A program made the translations under genes and the position numbers. A stretch of 64,000 bases of DNA from Synechococcus sp. CC9311 (lineage in GTDB: Bacteria; Cyanobacteriota; Cyanobacteriia; PCC-6307; Cyanobiaceae): the NCBI RefSeq assembly GCF_000014585.1, contig NC_008319.1, forward strand, positions 2,108,001-2,172,000, written 5' to 3'. Shown here in pieces: positions 52,476 through 61,623 of the stretch. Every line of letters starts with the position of its first letter. Position 1 is the first letter of the stretch. A model generated the notes under the pieces. It was not told where the DNA came from. It did no database searches and saw only the letters and a program-made list of their open reading frames with translations.

Positions 52476-52817
52476 TCATCCGGGAGGCCAATCCAGGGAA
52501 CGCCCACCGATCACATGCACATGCAAGTGGAACACGGTCTGTCCTGCACCCTCTCCGCTGTTAATCACCGTCCTCCAATCACTTAATCCTTCTTGCTTAG
52601 CAACCCTCGCAGCCACCAACAACAAATGCCCCAGAAGCTCCTCATCCCCTGCCTCCGCCTCGAGCAAGCTCTCTAATGGCTTGCGAGGAATGACCAGAAG
52701 ATGAACAGGAGCAACCGGCGCAACGTCACGAAACGCCAAACAGCTCTCATCGCTATAAACCTCATCGCATGGAATCTCTCCTCGCAAGATGCGGGCAAAA
52801 ATCGTGTCACCAGCCAT
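52476..52817 (-). CDS. HIT family nucleotide hydrolase
   Basis: From ATG 52817 the 113-residue protein opens AGDTIFARILRGEIPCDEVY. It ends in the histidine triad H-L-H-V-H-V-I-G-G near residue 96. HIT (HINT-type) proteins hydrolyse purine nucleoside phosphoramidates and related compounds. It is the first gene of a minus-strand run that continues into the ABC transporter 26 bases later. Confidence 0.92.
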   Translation of the reverse strand: MAGDTIFARILRGEIPCDEVYSDESCLAFRDVAPVAPVHLLVIPRKPLESLLEAEAGDEELLGHLLLVAARVAKQEGLSDWRTVINSGEGAGQTVFHLHVHVIGGRSLDWPPG

Positions 52818-52886
52818 GGTCACAACCCTGGGCAAAACAGTGCATGAGACGGGTGGGGCATCAGATGCTTACCCCGCAACCATCCA

Positions 52887-54473
52887 ATGCTGGCACGCTG
52901 CTCCAGCGCATCCCTTCAAGGCATGGAGGCGCTCCCTGTCACGGTGGAAGTGGATCTGGCCCCAGGACTTCCCGGCCTTCAACTTGTGGGGCTTCCAGAT
53001 ACCGCAATTCAAGAGTCGCGCGAACGCGTTCGTGCAGCGCTTCGCAACAGCGGCTTTCGCGGGCCCCTCGTTCGAGTCATCGTGAATCTGGCACCAGCTG
53101 ATCGACGCAAAGAGGGACCAGCCTTCGATCTCCCGATCGCCCTGGCCTTGCTCGTCGCCAGTGGTCAGCTAGATCCCAAAAAGCTGGAAGGGCTCTGCTG
53201 TGCAGGAGAACTTGGCCTGGACGGAAGCTTGAGGTCCTGCCGCGGCATTCTGGCCATGGCCTGCCAAGCAAAGATCCAGCAAGCCAAGGCGTTTGTGGTG
53301 CCATCAGACAACGCGGCAGAAGCGTCTCTGGTGGCCGGACTCACCATCATTAGCGCCAAGACGCTTAGGCAACTGGTTGAGCAATTACGGCATGGGATCC
53401 AGCACAACTGTTGCCCTCAACCCAAAAGGACAGAGCCTGCAACAACAATCAGCCCTGCCAGCGCATCCGAGCCACTGTCTGCAGCACCCCTAACGATTCA
53501 GCATTTCGCTCGAAAAGCACTGGCGATTGCTGCCGCTGGGGGACACCACCTCCTGATGGTGGGGCCTCCTGGCTGTGGCAAAACGATGTTGGCGCGCCAG
53601 CTCCCCAAGATTCTTCCACCGTTGAGCGATGCAGAGGCTCTGGAGCTCACACGCCTGCAATCCATTGCGGGCACACTCGGCAGCGTGACAAGCCTGGTTC
53701 GGCAACGACCATTCCGCGCACCGCATCACAGCACCACGGCCGCAGGACTTCTTGGCGGAGGCGTCAATCCTCGGCCCGGTGAATTGAGCCTGGCCCATGG
53801 AGGCGTGCTGTTTTTGGATGAACTCACTGAATTTCCGAGATCCATCCTCGATCAGTTACGTCAGCCTCTGGAGGAGGGAGTTCTTTGGATCAGCCGAGCC
53901 CGATTGCGCTGCGCCTTCCCCTGTCGGGTAACCCTGGTGGCTGCCACCAATCCCTGCCCTTGCGGCTGGCATGGTGATCCTTCCAATCGCTGCCGTTGTT
54001 CGGAGCTTCAACGGCAGCGCTACTGGAATCGTTTATCAGGTCCATTTTTAGATCGTCTTGATCTTCAATGCCGCCTCGAACCCGTACCGACAGGCCAACT
54101 ACGCCGTTGCTTCAAGACAACGGATGATCCAAGAGAAAATCAATTGGAAGGAAGTTTCTCACCCGAAGCCATCCAGACCGCGCGCATCAGAATGAGTCAA
54201 CGCAACCCGGGCGGCCAACTCAACAGCCAACTCAGTGCGCTAGAGCTTGGGCGATACGCCCAGATTGAAGAACGAGCCTTTCAATGCTGGGAGCAGGTGG
54301 TGTCGAAACGCCAGCTGAGCATGCGCAGCAGCTTGAGACTTCTGCGCGTTGCCCGAACCATTGCCGACTTAGAAGCTCTGCCAAAGGTGGGCGAACAACA
54401 GCTGGCAGATGCGATCTGCTTCCGTAGCTATGACCACACACCTTCAGCAAACACTTCTGCTAATCCCCACTAA
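52887..54473 (+). CDS. comM: YifB/ComM family Mg-chelatase-like ATPase
   Basis: The 528-residue protein has the N-terminal Lon-like ChlI domain (EALPVTVEVDLAPGLPGLQLVGLPD). An AAA+ ATPase follows with Walker A G-P-P-G-C-G-K-T near residue 225, Walker B VLFLDELTEF, a cysteine cluster (NPCPCGWHGDPSNRCRC) and a C-terminal helical domain. ComM promotes branch migration of DNA during natural transformation. Its presence fits competence genes found in many marine Synechococcus, though no other com gene is here. Confidence 0.88.
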   Translation: MLARCSSASLQGMEALPVTVEVDLAPGLPGLQLVGLPDTAIQESRERVRAALRNSGFRGPLVRVIVNLAPADRRKEGPAFDLPIALALLVASGQLDPKKLEGLCCAGELGLDGSLRSCRGILAMACQAKIQQAKAFVVPSDNAAEASLVAGLTIISAKTLRQLVEQLRHGIQHNCCPQPKRTEPATTISPASASEPLSAAPLTIQHFARKALAIAAAGGHHLLMVGPPGCGKTMLARQLPKILPPLSDAEALELTRLQSIAGTLGSVTSLVRQRPFRAPHHSTTAAGLLGGGVNPRPGELSLAHGGVLFLDELTEFPRSILDQLRQPLEEGVLWISRARLRCAFPCRVTLVAATNPCPCGWHGDPSNRCRCSELQRQRYWNRLSGPFLDRLDLQCRLEPVPTGQLRRCFKTTDDPRENQLEGSFSPEAIQTARIRMSQRNPGGQLNSQLSALELGRYAQIEERAFQCWEQVVSKRQLSMRSSLRLLRVARTIADLEALPKVGEQQLADAICFRSYDHTPSANTSANPH

Positions 54474-54605
54474 CGCGATCCGTGATGAGGAATATCCCTG
54501 TAGGGCTGGACTCCAATCGGAGGAGGGACCGTTTTCTTCTCCTCACTTGGATTGCCAACAGCATGCGACAGGGTTTCTGCAAACCAGTCACGAAGGGAAT
54601 TAAAC

Positions 54606-54719
54606 ATGAATGCCATAAGAGATCTCATTCGAGATGCTTCAAGTCTCGGAAGGCATTCAGAAAAAAGAAACAGTCGAAATACCGATTATTCGATATTTCG
54701 ACACGGCTTAGGGAGCTAA
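54606..54719 (+). CDS. 37-aa basic peptide of unknown function
   Basis: ATG 54606 with GAAGGGA eight bases upstream opens a 37-codon frame (MNAIRDLIRDASSLGRHSEK...). The product is basic and starts with an amphipathic helix. The good ribosome binding site and clean boundaries favour a real gene. It is convergent with rpsU, ending 19 bases from its stop. The family is not recognised. Confidence 0.5.
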   Translation: MNAIRDLIRDASSLGRHSEKRNSRNTDYSIFRHGLGS

Positions 54720-54738
54720 AACTAAAAATGCAGACCGA

Positions 54739-54909
54739 TCAACGACGACGACGACGCTGCTGAGCTTTGCGCTTGTACTTCTCGATTGGAGTCTCGTGAT
54801 GGCGCAGGCGCTTGAGATCTGCAAAGATCCCGGCCTTGGAGACCTGACGCTTAAAGCGACGTAAGGCAGATTCGATGCCTTCGTTTTCTCCAACCGTGAC
54901 CTGAGTCAT
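54739..54909 (-). CDS. rpsU: 30S ribosomal protein S21
   Basis: The 56-residue protein ([20 protein letters not shown]...) has the S21 motif [10 protein letters not shown] at the start and the basic end QQRRRRR. S21 binds the 30S platform near the anti-Shine-Dalgarno sequence. The gene is short and often missed. Confidence 0.95.
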   Translation of the reverse strand: MTQVTVGENEGIESALRRFKRQVSKAGIFADLKRLRHHETPIEKYKRKAQQRRRRR

Positions 54910-54962
54910 TCAACAAGCGAGGATTTCCAGCTAAGCAATGTAGCAAGCGATGGGCAATGAGC

Positions 54963-55541
54963 TCAGAGAGCATCGGGGGATCCGGGCATGCCCTCCCGGT
55001 ACACATAAAGATGTCCCAGCGTGCGCTTGCCGTATTGACGCCTCATCAGCTTCCAGCCTGGTTCAAGATTCAACTTGAGGAAACCGTTTCCAGGACCTCC
55101 AGAACGAGCCACCACCATGGTGGGGCGGGAGGGATCACGCGTCGGGACGGCTAAGAGCTCGATATCGGAGCCGGTTTTGACCACGGACAGGCGGTAATGC
55201 GTTCCAAGGTCATCTCCACCAATTCGCAAGGAATATCCATTCCCATCGATGTAGCGGTTACAGATTCCGGTGAAGTCAAAGCTGGCCAACAGGGGATCAA
55301 CCACTGCAGGGGAAGCTCCCGAAACGGCAAAACATGGTCGAGCACTGGTGCGCTGCTCGTAAATGTTCAGCTGGGAACTCTCACCTTTACCGATGGGAGC
55401 CGACACCATCACGAACTGGCTTTCGTCCACGTCTGCAGCAGTAAAGACAGAACCTTGAGCATTCGCTGCTTGCGGGAGACCTGTGGCCAAAGCGGAGGCA
55501 AACACAGCAAAAGCGACAGCAGCGTTCCAAGGACGGCCCAT
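54963..55541 (-). CDS. exported DUF3747 protein
   Basis: The 192-residue product has a signal peptide (residues ~1-29, ending ANA). The cyanobacterial DUF3747 domain follows with TAADVDESQFVMVSAPIG, RPCFAVSG, VVDPLLASFDFTGICNRY and D-x-N-G-Y-S-L-R-I-G-G-D-D-L-G. Two conserved cysteines may bond. Function is unknown; the family is restricted to cyanobacteria. Initiation at 55544 or 55541 is equivalent (two adjacent Met codons). Confidence 0.85.
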   Translation of the reverse strand: MGRPWNAAVAFAVFASALATGLPQAANAQGSVFTAADVDESQFVMVSAPIGKGESSQLNIYEQRTSARPCFAVSGASPAVVDPLLASFDFTGICNRYIDGNGYSLRIGGDDLGTHYRLSVVKTGSDIELLAVPTRDPSRPTMVVARSGGPGNGFLKLNLEPGWKLMRRQYGKRTLGHLYVYREGMPGSPDAL

Positions 55542-55600
55542 CAATCAAATCCGATCATTAAGGAGATCGTATTAGTCCCTTTGGATCCGAGCACGTGCAC

Positions 55601-55792
55601 TCAGGCCGGTTTGTTGAGGCGAATCGCGACTAAAAGTGACCCAAGCGTTGCCGGAAGACTCAACCCCAGGATCCATCGCGTTGGATTCACGCCTAGATCA
55701 GGATCGCCGTATGCCAATTCAAAAACAGAGCCTGTGGCTGCAATTCCGAGCACGCACGCCAGGGCCAAGAACAGGCCAGCAAGGGGTTTCAT
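55601..55792 (-). CDS. small membrane protein downstream of def
   Basis: The 63-residue product from ATG 55792 has two hydrophobic helices (LAGLFLALACVLGIAATG and WILGLSLPATLGSLLVAI) with a short acidic loop. It follows def by ten bases in the same direction, so the two are likely cotranscribed. No family is recognised. Confidence 0.6.
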   Translation of the reverse strand: MKPLAGLFLALACVLGIAATGSVFELAYGDPDLGVNPTRWILGLSLPATLGSLLVAIRLNKPA

Positions 55793-55802
55793 TGGCATCG
55801 GT

Positions 55803-56411
55803 TTAAGGCGTGATGGGGCGGACGTCCGTTGCGAGGAAACCATGATCCTTTAGCTCCTTCTTGAGCCCCCCCGCATCGGTCACACGATCCACAAACAACA
55901 CCCCACGAAGGTGGTCCATCTCATGCTGGATGCACCGCGCCATCAACCCATCAGCCTTCATGGTGCGGGGTCGCCCCATCTCGTCCCTGAAACTCAATTG
56001 AATAGCCGTTGGACGGACCACATCGAGATACACACCTGGGATGCTTAAGCAACCCTCCTCGTACGTATCAACCGATGCGCTGCAGGTTGTGATTTCAGGA
56101 TTAATCAGCACGAGAGGTGGGGTGCTCGGTGTCTCAAAGTCAAGGTCGATCACCAGCAATTGCTGATGCACCCCAACCTGAGGAGCCGCCAAGCCAATGC
56201 CACTGGCGGTGTACATGCTGCGCAACATGTCGCGAGCCAAGTCGCGCACGCGCTCATCAACCTTGCCGATTCGGCGAGCATCCCCGCGTAACGCATCGTC
56301 GCCAAGAGTATGGATATCAAGAGGAGCCGTTTCTAAAGGCTCCTTTGGCACAGCGATGGAGGAGCTGCTCTTCTCAGCCGATCGTGCCAACTGGGCAAAG
56401 CTCCTAGCCAA
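55803..56411 (-). CDS. def: peptide deformylase
   Basis: The 202-residue protein has all three deformylase motifs: G-I-G-L-A-A-P-Q-V-G, E-G-C-L-S-I-P-G and Q-H-E-M-D-H-L-R-G. The Cys of motif 2 and two His of motif 3 bind the catalytic Fe2+. It removes the formyl group from new proteins. The ~30 extra N-terminal residues before the core are polar and typical of cyanobacterial forms. Confidence 0.95.
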   Translation of the reverse strand: MARSFAQLARSAEKSSSSIAVPKEPLETAPLDIHTLGDDALRGDARRIGKVDERVRDLARDMLRSMYTASGIGLAAPQVGVHQQLLVIDLDFETPSTPPLVLINPEITTCSASVDTYEEGCLSIPGVYLDVVRPTAIQLSFRDEMGRPRTMKADGLMARCIQHEMDHLRGVLFVDRVTDAGGLKKELKDHGFLATDVRPITP

Positions 56412-56476
56412 ACCCCCTCCTACCTTGAAGTTGTCCTGATCTTAGGCAGACCTGATCTCTGCCTGATCTGTTCGAC

Positions 56477-58390
56477 ATGTCTCTGCAACAGCCCCTGCCC
56501 GCAACAACCGCTCTCGGACGCAGTCCAGTGCTGCGAGCGCCGCAACTACTTGGGGATTGGGTGCTCTGGCTCGAGCAGCGCCCCCACGAGAAAGGACGCA
56601 CCACAGCATTGATCCGCCGCTGGAAGGAGACAGCCAACACACCCCTGGAACTCACACCAGCCCCCATCAATTTGCGCAGCAGAGTGCACGACTACGGGGG
56701 GGCTCCGTTCACAGCGACCCTGAAGGAGGGAACACTCCAGTTGGTTTGGGTCGATGACAATGACGGTTGTCTCTGGTTCCAAGCCTGGACAGGAATTAAT
56801 GGGGCTAGCGCCCAATCACTGAATGCCCTGGCACCCCCCCATCGGCTGACCTCTCCCAGCGATAGCGCCCTGGGGGGAGGAGTGATCGACCATGCCCGCT
56901 CTCGCTGGTTGGGCGTGATGGAGGAAGCCGGTTGTGATCGCTTAGTGAGCGTTGCCCTCGATCAACAGGAGCAAACCCCGGTCATCATTCATAAGCCGGC
57001 TGATTTCGCGGGCTATCTCGCCCTTAGTTCAGACGGCGTCCAGCTTGCTTGGGTGGAATGGCAGCAACCCTTCATGCCCTGGGATTGTTCCCAGCTTGTT
57101 GTGGCGCAACTGACGGCCACTGGAGCACTGAAGGATTGCCATGTAATTGCCGGCGGCGAACAATCACAAGCTCAGGGAATCTCAGTCTTTCAGCCCCAAT
57201 GGCTGCCGGATGGAAGCCTTGTCGTTGCAGAGGACAGCAGTGGCTGGTGGAATCTGATGCGCCATCCCGGCGCCGAAAGCTTCAGCAACCACTGGCAACG
57301 CCTTTGGCCAATGACCAAGGAGACGGCCATGCCCCAGTGGGTGCTTGGGATGAGTACCACCGCTTGGGATGGAGAAAAGCTGTTAGCGGCGGTTTGTGAT
57401 CAGGGTGAGTGGCGGTTGCAACGGCTTGGACTCGATGGCTCCACAGAGTGTGTGGAACAACCCTTCAACGATCTCGCCGATCTCAACGCAGCAAATGGCA
57501 GAGCCGTCGCCATCGCGAGCAACAGCACCACAGGCCAAGGGCTTCTTGAGCTCGACTTGGACTTGGGAACCTGGCAACACACTCCAGCAGCAACAGCCGT
57601 CATGGAGGTCAATGCGATCAGCGTGGCCAACGCGTTGTGGTTTGAAGGATCGAGCGGGCAGCGCACCCATGCCTGGTTCTACCCCCCCGTTGGCGGCGCC
57701 GATGCCTCGTCCCCTCTGCTGGTGAAGAGTCATAGCGGCCCGTCGTCGATGGCCCGCCGTGGCCTAAGCCTCGCCATTCAGTTCTGGACTTCGCGGGGCT
57801 GGGGTGTCGTGGACGTGAATTACGGAGGCTCCACAGGATTTGGGCGGACCTACCGCGACCGGCTCCAAGGGGGCTGGGGTGTGGTGGATGTTGACGATTG
57901 CGCCGCCGCAGCCAAAACCTTGATTGCCAAGAACTGTGCCGATCCGAACCGCATCGCCATCGAAGGGGGAAGCGCCGGTGGCTTCACCACTCTGGCCTGC
58001 CTCTGCTTCACCGATGTATTCCGCGCCGGAGCCTGCCGTTATGCCGTGAGCGATCCCAGCGCTTTAGCCACAGAAACCCATCGCTTTGAAGCCCGCTATC
58101 TGGATGGACTCATCGGCTCCTGGCCCGACGAGCAGGATCTCTATGAACAGCGATCGCCGCTACGGCATGTGGAACAGATCCGCTGTCCCGTGATCTTTTT
58201 TCAGGGCCTCCAAGACAAGGTCGTCCTGCCTCAGCAAACCGAACGCATGGCTGATGCCTTACGCCGCAATGCCATCCCCGTGGAAGTGCATACCTTCCCT
58301 GAGGAAGGCCATGGATTCCGAGACAGCGAGGTGCAGGTTGCCGTTCTTGAATCGACAGAGCGCTTTTTCCGTCAACACCTCAATCTTTAG
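56477..58390 (+). CDS. prolyl oligopeptidase family (S9) serine peptidase
   Basis: The 637-residue protein has an N-terminal beta-propeller (for example YLALSSDGVQLAWVEWQQP). A C-terminal alpha/beta-hydrolase domain follows with the nucleophile Ser in G-G-S-A-G-G-F, the acidic residue in QGLQDKVVLPQQ, and His in EEGHGFRD. These mark an S9-type acylaminoacyl- or dipeptidyl-peptidase. No signal peptide is seen, so it is probably cytoplasmic. The 3' end overlaps the convergent aldolase gene by 11 bases. Confidence 0.88.
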   Translation: MSLQQPLPATTALGRSPVLRAPQLLGDWVLWLEQRPHEKGRTTALIRRWKETANTPLELTPAPINLRSRVHDYGGAPFTATLKEGTLQLVWVDDNDGCLWFQAWTGINGASAQSLNALAPPHRLTSPSDSALGGGVIDHARSRWLGVMEEAGCDRLVSVALDQQEQTPVIIHKPADFAGYLALSSDGVQLAWVEWQQPFMPWDCSQLVVAQLTATGALKDCHVIAGGEQSQAQGISVFQPQWLPDGSLVVAEDSSGWWNLMRHPGAESFSNHWQRLWPMTKETAMPQWVLGMSTTAWDGEKLLAAVCDQGEWRLQRLGLDGSTECVEQPFNDLADLNAANGRAVAIASNSTTGQGLLELDLDLGTWQHTPAATAVMEVNAISVANALWFEGSSGQRTHAWFYPPVGGADASSPLLVKSHSGPSSMARRGLSLAIQFWTSRGWGVVDVNYGGSTGFGRTYRDRLQGGWGVVDVDDCAAAAKTLIAKNCADPNRIAIEGGSAGGFTTLACLCFTDVFRAGACRYAVSDPSALATETHRFEARYLDGLIGSWPDEQDLYEQRSPLRHVEQIRCPVIFFQGLQDKVVLPQQTERMADALRRNAIPVEVHTFPEEGHGFRDSEVQVAVLESTERFFRQHLNL

Positions 58391-59048
58391 AGGCTTGGCC
58401 ATATCCCAACCCGCGAAACTGACGATGCACCTCTTCCATTTGTGCTGCCGACAAAAGCGGGGGCTCCCCCAGCTGAAGAGCTTGTAAATACATCTGTGCC
58501 AGCGTCTCCACCTCAATGGCAATCTTCAGCGCCTGATCAAGATCTCGACCCAAACTGACCAATCCGTGGTGAGCCAGCAAACAGGCCTGCCTGTTCTGCA
58601 GGGCCTGCACCGTATGGGCCGATAGCGCCTCGGTGCCGAAGGTCGCATAGGGAGCACAGCGAATGTCATCACCACCAGCCACCGCGGTCATGTAGTGGAA
58701 CGGTGGAATGCCGCGGTCATGGCATGCAAGCGCAGTTGCATGAATGGGATGGCAATGAAACACCGCCATGGCATCGGGCCGATCAGCTAAGACATCGGCA
58801 TGCAGGCGCCACTCCGAAGAGGGTCTCCGTTTGTCGCCAGACAACCCTGTTTGCAAAGGTTGGCCGCAAAAATCGATCGCCACCAGATCCTCCGGCTCCA
58901 TCTGGTCGTAGGCCAAGGAGCTGGGGGTCACCAACAACCCCCCCTCAATCCGCAACGACAGGTTGCCTGATGTGCCCTGATTCAAACCAGTGCTGTTCAT
59001 CGCACGGGCCACGTCCACCAGCTCGCAACGCAACCCTCGATCATTCAT
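58380..59048 (-). CDS. class II aldolase, FucA-like, coupled to mtnA
   Basis: The product has the FucA/Ald2 pattern: G-T-S-G-N-L-S-L-R, T-P-S-S-L-A-Y-D, P-S-S-E-W-R-L-H, zinc-binding H-C-H-P-I-H, and A-H-H-G-L-V. The start at 59048 is preferred because GGAGG lies four bases upstream; an earlier ATG at 59069 overlaps mtnA. FucA-like enzymes cleave deoxypentulose or methylthioribulose 1-phosphate into DHAP and an aldehyde, whereas MtnB dehydrates it. The wording is closer to FucA than to MtnB. Confidence 0.85.
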   Translation of the reverse strand: MNDRGLRCELVDVARAMNSTGLNQGTSGNLSLRIEGGLLVTPSSLAYDQMEPEDLVAIDFCGQPLQTGLSGDKRRPSSEWRLHADVLADRPDAMAVFHCHPIHATALACHDRGIPPFHYMTAVAGGDDIRCAPYATFGTEALSAHTVQALQNRQACLLAHHGLVSLGRDLDQALKIAIEVETLAQMYLQALQLGEPPLLSAAQMEEVHRQFRGLGYGQASKD

Positions 59049-59061
59049 CTCTCCTCCAGGA

Positions 59062-60174
59062 TCAGACACGGTTGTAAAGCTCCTTCAGTCCAACTTCACT
59101 GGCCTTGGCCACACCACGGTCGGTGATCAGAGCCGTGACAAGTCGAGCCGGGGTGACGTCAAACGCCGGATTAAACCCAGCAGAACCATCCGGCGTGAGC
59201 TGCACGCGCACGATGTCACCAGCCGACGTTCCAGCGATCACCCTGCCTTGAATGGCGGTCACTTCCTCCTTGGAGCGCGCCTCAATCGGGATTTCTGCCA
59301 CTCCATCTGCAAGGCGCCAGTCGATGGTGGACGAAGGCAGTGCAACGTAGAAAGGCACGTTGTTGTCGTGAGCTGCCAGAGCTTTGAGGTAGGTGCCAAT
59401 TTTGTTGCACACATCGCCGCATCGCGTCGTGCGATCAGTCCCAACAATCACAGCATCCACCTGTCCGTGCTGCATCAGGTGACCACCTGCGTTGTCCACA
59501 ATCACGGTGTGCGGCACTCCCTCACGCGCTAACTCGTAGGCCGTGAGCGATGCCCCTTGATTGCGCGGCCGGGTTTCATCCACCCAAACATGAATATTCA
59601 GCCCAGCTCGATGGGCCTTATAAATCGGCGCCAACGCCGTACCCCAGTCAACGGTCGCCAACCAGCCCGCATTGCAGTGGGTGAGCACCTGAAAGGGCTC
59701 GTTCTGGCGTGCATTGGGACGCTGCTCTACAAGCGCCCGGAATCGAGCGAGACCATGCTCACCAATCGCCTCGCACATCGCTACATCTTCATCAGCGATC
59801 AGTGCCGCCTCCCGCCGAGCCGCCGCCGCTCGCTCTGCTTCTGGCAAAGGCTGCACCAGATCACGCACTCGCTCCAAAGCCCAACGCAAGTTCACTGCGG
59901 TGGGTCGACTTGCGTTGAGCTGATTAAAGGCTTGGCGCAAGCCAGCATCACTTGCATCGTCTTGAAGGGCGAGCATCAAGCCATAGGCACCGGTCACACC
60001 AATCAATGGCGCACCTCGCACCACCATGGTGCTGATTGCATCTGCCGCCTGATCACAACTCGTCAGCGTTCGGGTGATCAAGCGATGGGGCAACAGGGTT
60101 TGATCAATCACACCCACGGAGCGCTGATCAGCTTCTAGCCAAATCGTCCGCCAGGCCTGGCCATCAATGTTCAT
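59062..60174 (-). CDS. mtnA: methylthioribose-1-phosphate isomerase
   Basis: The 370-residue protein is a complete MtnA. It has an N-terminal DQTLLPHR, V-R-G-A-P-L-I-G-V, catalytic Cys in T-H-C-N-A-G, and the Asp in V-G-T-D-R-T with G-D-V-C-N-K-I-G-T-Y. It converts 5-methylthioribose 1-phosphate (and 5-deoxyribose 1-phosphate) to the ribulose form in methionine salvage. It directly precedes the aldolase gene on the minus strand, with the coding ends touching. Confidence 0.93.
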   Translation of the reverse strand: MNIDGQAWRTIWLEADQRSVGVIDQTLLPHRLITRTLTSCDQAADAISTMVVRGAPLIGVTGAYGLMLALQDDASDAGLRQAFNQLNASRPTAVNLRWALERVRDLVQPLPEAERAAAARREAALIADEDVAMCEAIGEHGLARFRALVEQRPNARQNEPFQVLTHCNAGWLATVDWGTALAPIYKAHRAGLNIHVWVDETRPRNQGASLTAYELAREGVPHTVIVDNAGGHLMQHGQVDAVIVGTDRTTRCGDVCNKIGTYLKALAAHDNNVPFYVALPSSTIDWRLADGVAEIPIEARSKEEVTAIQGRVIAGTSAGDIVRVQLTPDGSAGFNPAFDVTPARLVTALITDRGVAKASEVGLKELYNRV

Positions 60175-60290
60175 GGTCGAATCAACGGCAAGCGCCGTAT
60201 GGCTTCTTCCATTCTCTGATGTGCACGATCCATGAAGTTAATCGGCCAAATCGCAACCGTTCTCCCTGTTGTAGCGGTCACATCGGCCGA

Positions 60291-60842
60291 TCAAATCGGG
60301 CGATATCCAAACCAGTCAGGCACCTGGTTTTGACTGTCACCATCGAGCTGGCGATGGAGATGCACGTAAACACTGTTGTTCTCTGTCAACGACAACTGCT
60401 CAATCAGCAAGCAATCATCCACGGCGCTTAGATCATCCTTGTGCTGCTGAAGCGCATCCAACAACCAGCGCTTCTTGGCCATTGCTTTGGCGCTCTGCAG
60501 CGAAGGGGCCACCACGAGTCCAAAGCGATGCAATTCCGCAAGGGAGTCGGGCTGATAAGCCCCAAGGTTGACGAACCACAGCCGCTGCTTTTCCGAAGAA
60601 GGCTCCGGCTCAAGAGTGACGCGCCAACCATCAATGCAATGGACGGCCATGTAGCTGTCGAGATGCAACCCACGACGGCGACCGAACCACTGACGGCGAA
60701 GCTCGGGGTAGGTGTCCTCGATGCAACGACCGACGACAAAGCGCACATCGTGAAGCTCGATCAAACTTTGATCCGTGCGGCCTCCAAGTACCACCAGAAA
60801 TAAAGTTGGGAGTTGCAAACGCGAGGCGTGGAAAGGGCTCAT
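60291..60842 (-). CDS. DUF1543 domain protein
   Basis: The 183-residue protein contains the DUF1543 signature early: L-F-L-V-V-L-G-G-R and L-I-E-L-H-D-V-R-F-V-V-G, then R-R-Q-W-F-G-R-R-R-G-L-H-L-D-S-Y. The function is unknown; the fold may bind a small molecule. Unlike shorter bacterial members it has one copy plus a C-terminal extension. Confidence 0.75.
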   Translation of the reverse strand: MSPFHASRLQLPTLFLVVLGGRTDQSLIELHDVRFVVGRCIEDTYPELRRQWFGRRRGLHLDSYMAVHCIDGWRVTLEPEPSSEKQRLWFVNLGAYQPDSLAELHRFGLVVAPSLQSAKAMAKKRWLLDALQQHKDDLSAVDDCLLIEQLSLTENNSVYVHLHRQLDGDSQNQVPDWFGYRPI

Positions 60843-60879
60843 TCACGGTGCCATCGTGTGGTTCAGATGTGAACCATGC

Positions 60880-61623
60880 GTGGATCTGTTCGAAAGGCAA
60901 TGGGCCACATACCAAATCCTGGTTGAACACAACCTGATGGAGCACCGTGAAATCACGGATGCAACAACCAGTGCGATCCATGAATGGCTGGCCCAGCGCG
61001 ATGAGCAGACTCAAGCAGTTGACATGGTTGATTTGGGCTGTGGAGATCTCGGCCAGCTTGCGCCCCTGCTTCGCAACCTTCCACTCAAAAACTACGTCGG
61101 TTTAGACCTCACCAAAGCAGTTCTACCGCTCGCTCAAAGCAATCTGGGATCCGTTCCCTACCCCTGTATCTGGGAGCACGGCGACCTCTTCAAATGGGCC
61201 TGTTCCATGCAGAACAACCGTGTTGACCTCATCCATTCATCCTTCGCTCTACACCATCTCAATCAAGACCAAAAGCTGCTGTTTCTCAAGGGTGCGAGGA
61301 AGCGCATAAAGCCCAATGGACTGTTTGTTTGGGCCGATGTCTTTCGTCCCAATCAAGAATCACGAATGGAATACCTCAGAAGATATTGCAAACGAATCAA
61401 CCAATGGCCTGGTCTCTCTCAGACCCACAGAGACTCCATCTCTCAACACATCCAAACCTATGACTTTCCCGCCAACCGCGACTGGCTCGAGCTGCAAGCC
61501 CAAGCCACGGGTTGGTCATTCCGCTGGGCTTGGACCGGTCGACACAATGCTGAAGCCGTGGCGCTGCTTCAACCCATAGAAGGAATCGCTAGCCGTTTTC
61601 ACGAAAAAAGTCGATCACGCTGA
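60880..61623 (+). CDS. SAM-dependent class I methyltransferase
   Basis: The product has the methyltransferase motif I VDLGCGDLGQLAPLL, motif II in YVGLDLTKAVLPLA, and motif IV DLIHSSFALHHL, followed by a C-terminal cap. The start is uncertain: GTG 60880, GTG 60856 and an earlier one are open; 60880 gives the most compact protein. The substrate is unknown. The 3' end overlaps sufS on the opposite strand by about 35 bases. Confidence 0.75.
   Translation: MDLFERQWATYQILVEHNLMEHREITDATTSAIHEWLAQRDEQTQAVDMVDLGCGDLGQLAPLLRNLPLKNYVGLDLTKAVLPLAQSNLGSVPYPCIWEHGDLFKWACSMQNNRVDLIHSSFALHHLNQDQKLLFLKGARKRIKPNGLFVWADVFRPNQESRMEYLRRYCKRINQWPGLSQTHRDSISQHIQTYDFPANRDWLELQAQATGWSFRWAWTGRHNAEAVALLQPIEGIASRFHEKSRSR

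Noticed and set aside
54708-54893. 61-aa minus-strand ORF
   Set aside because: It is an out-of-frame shadow of rpsU.
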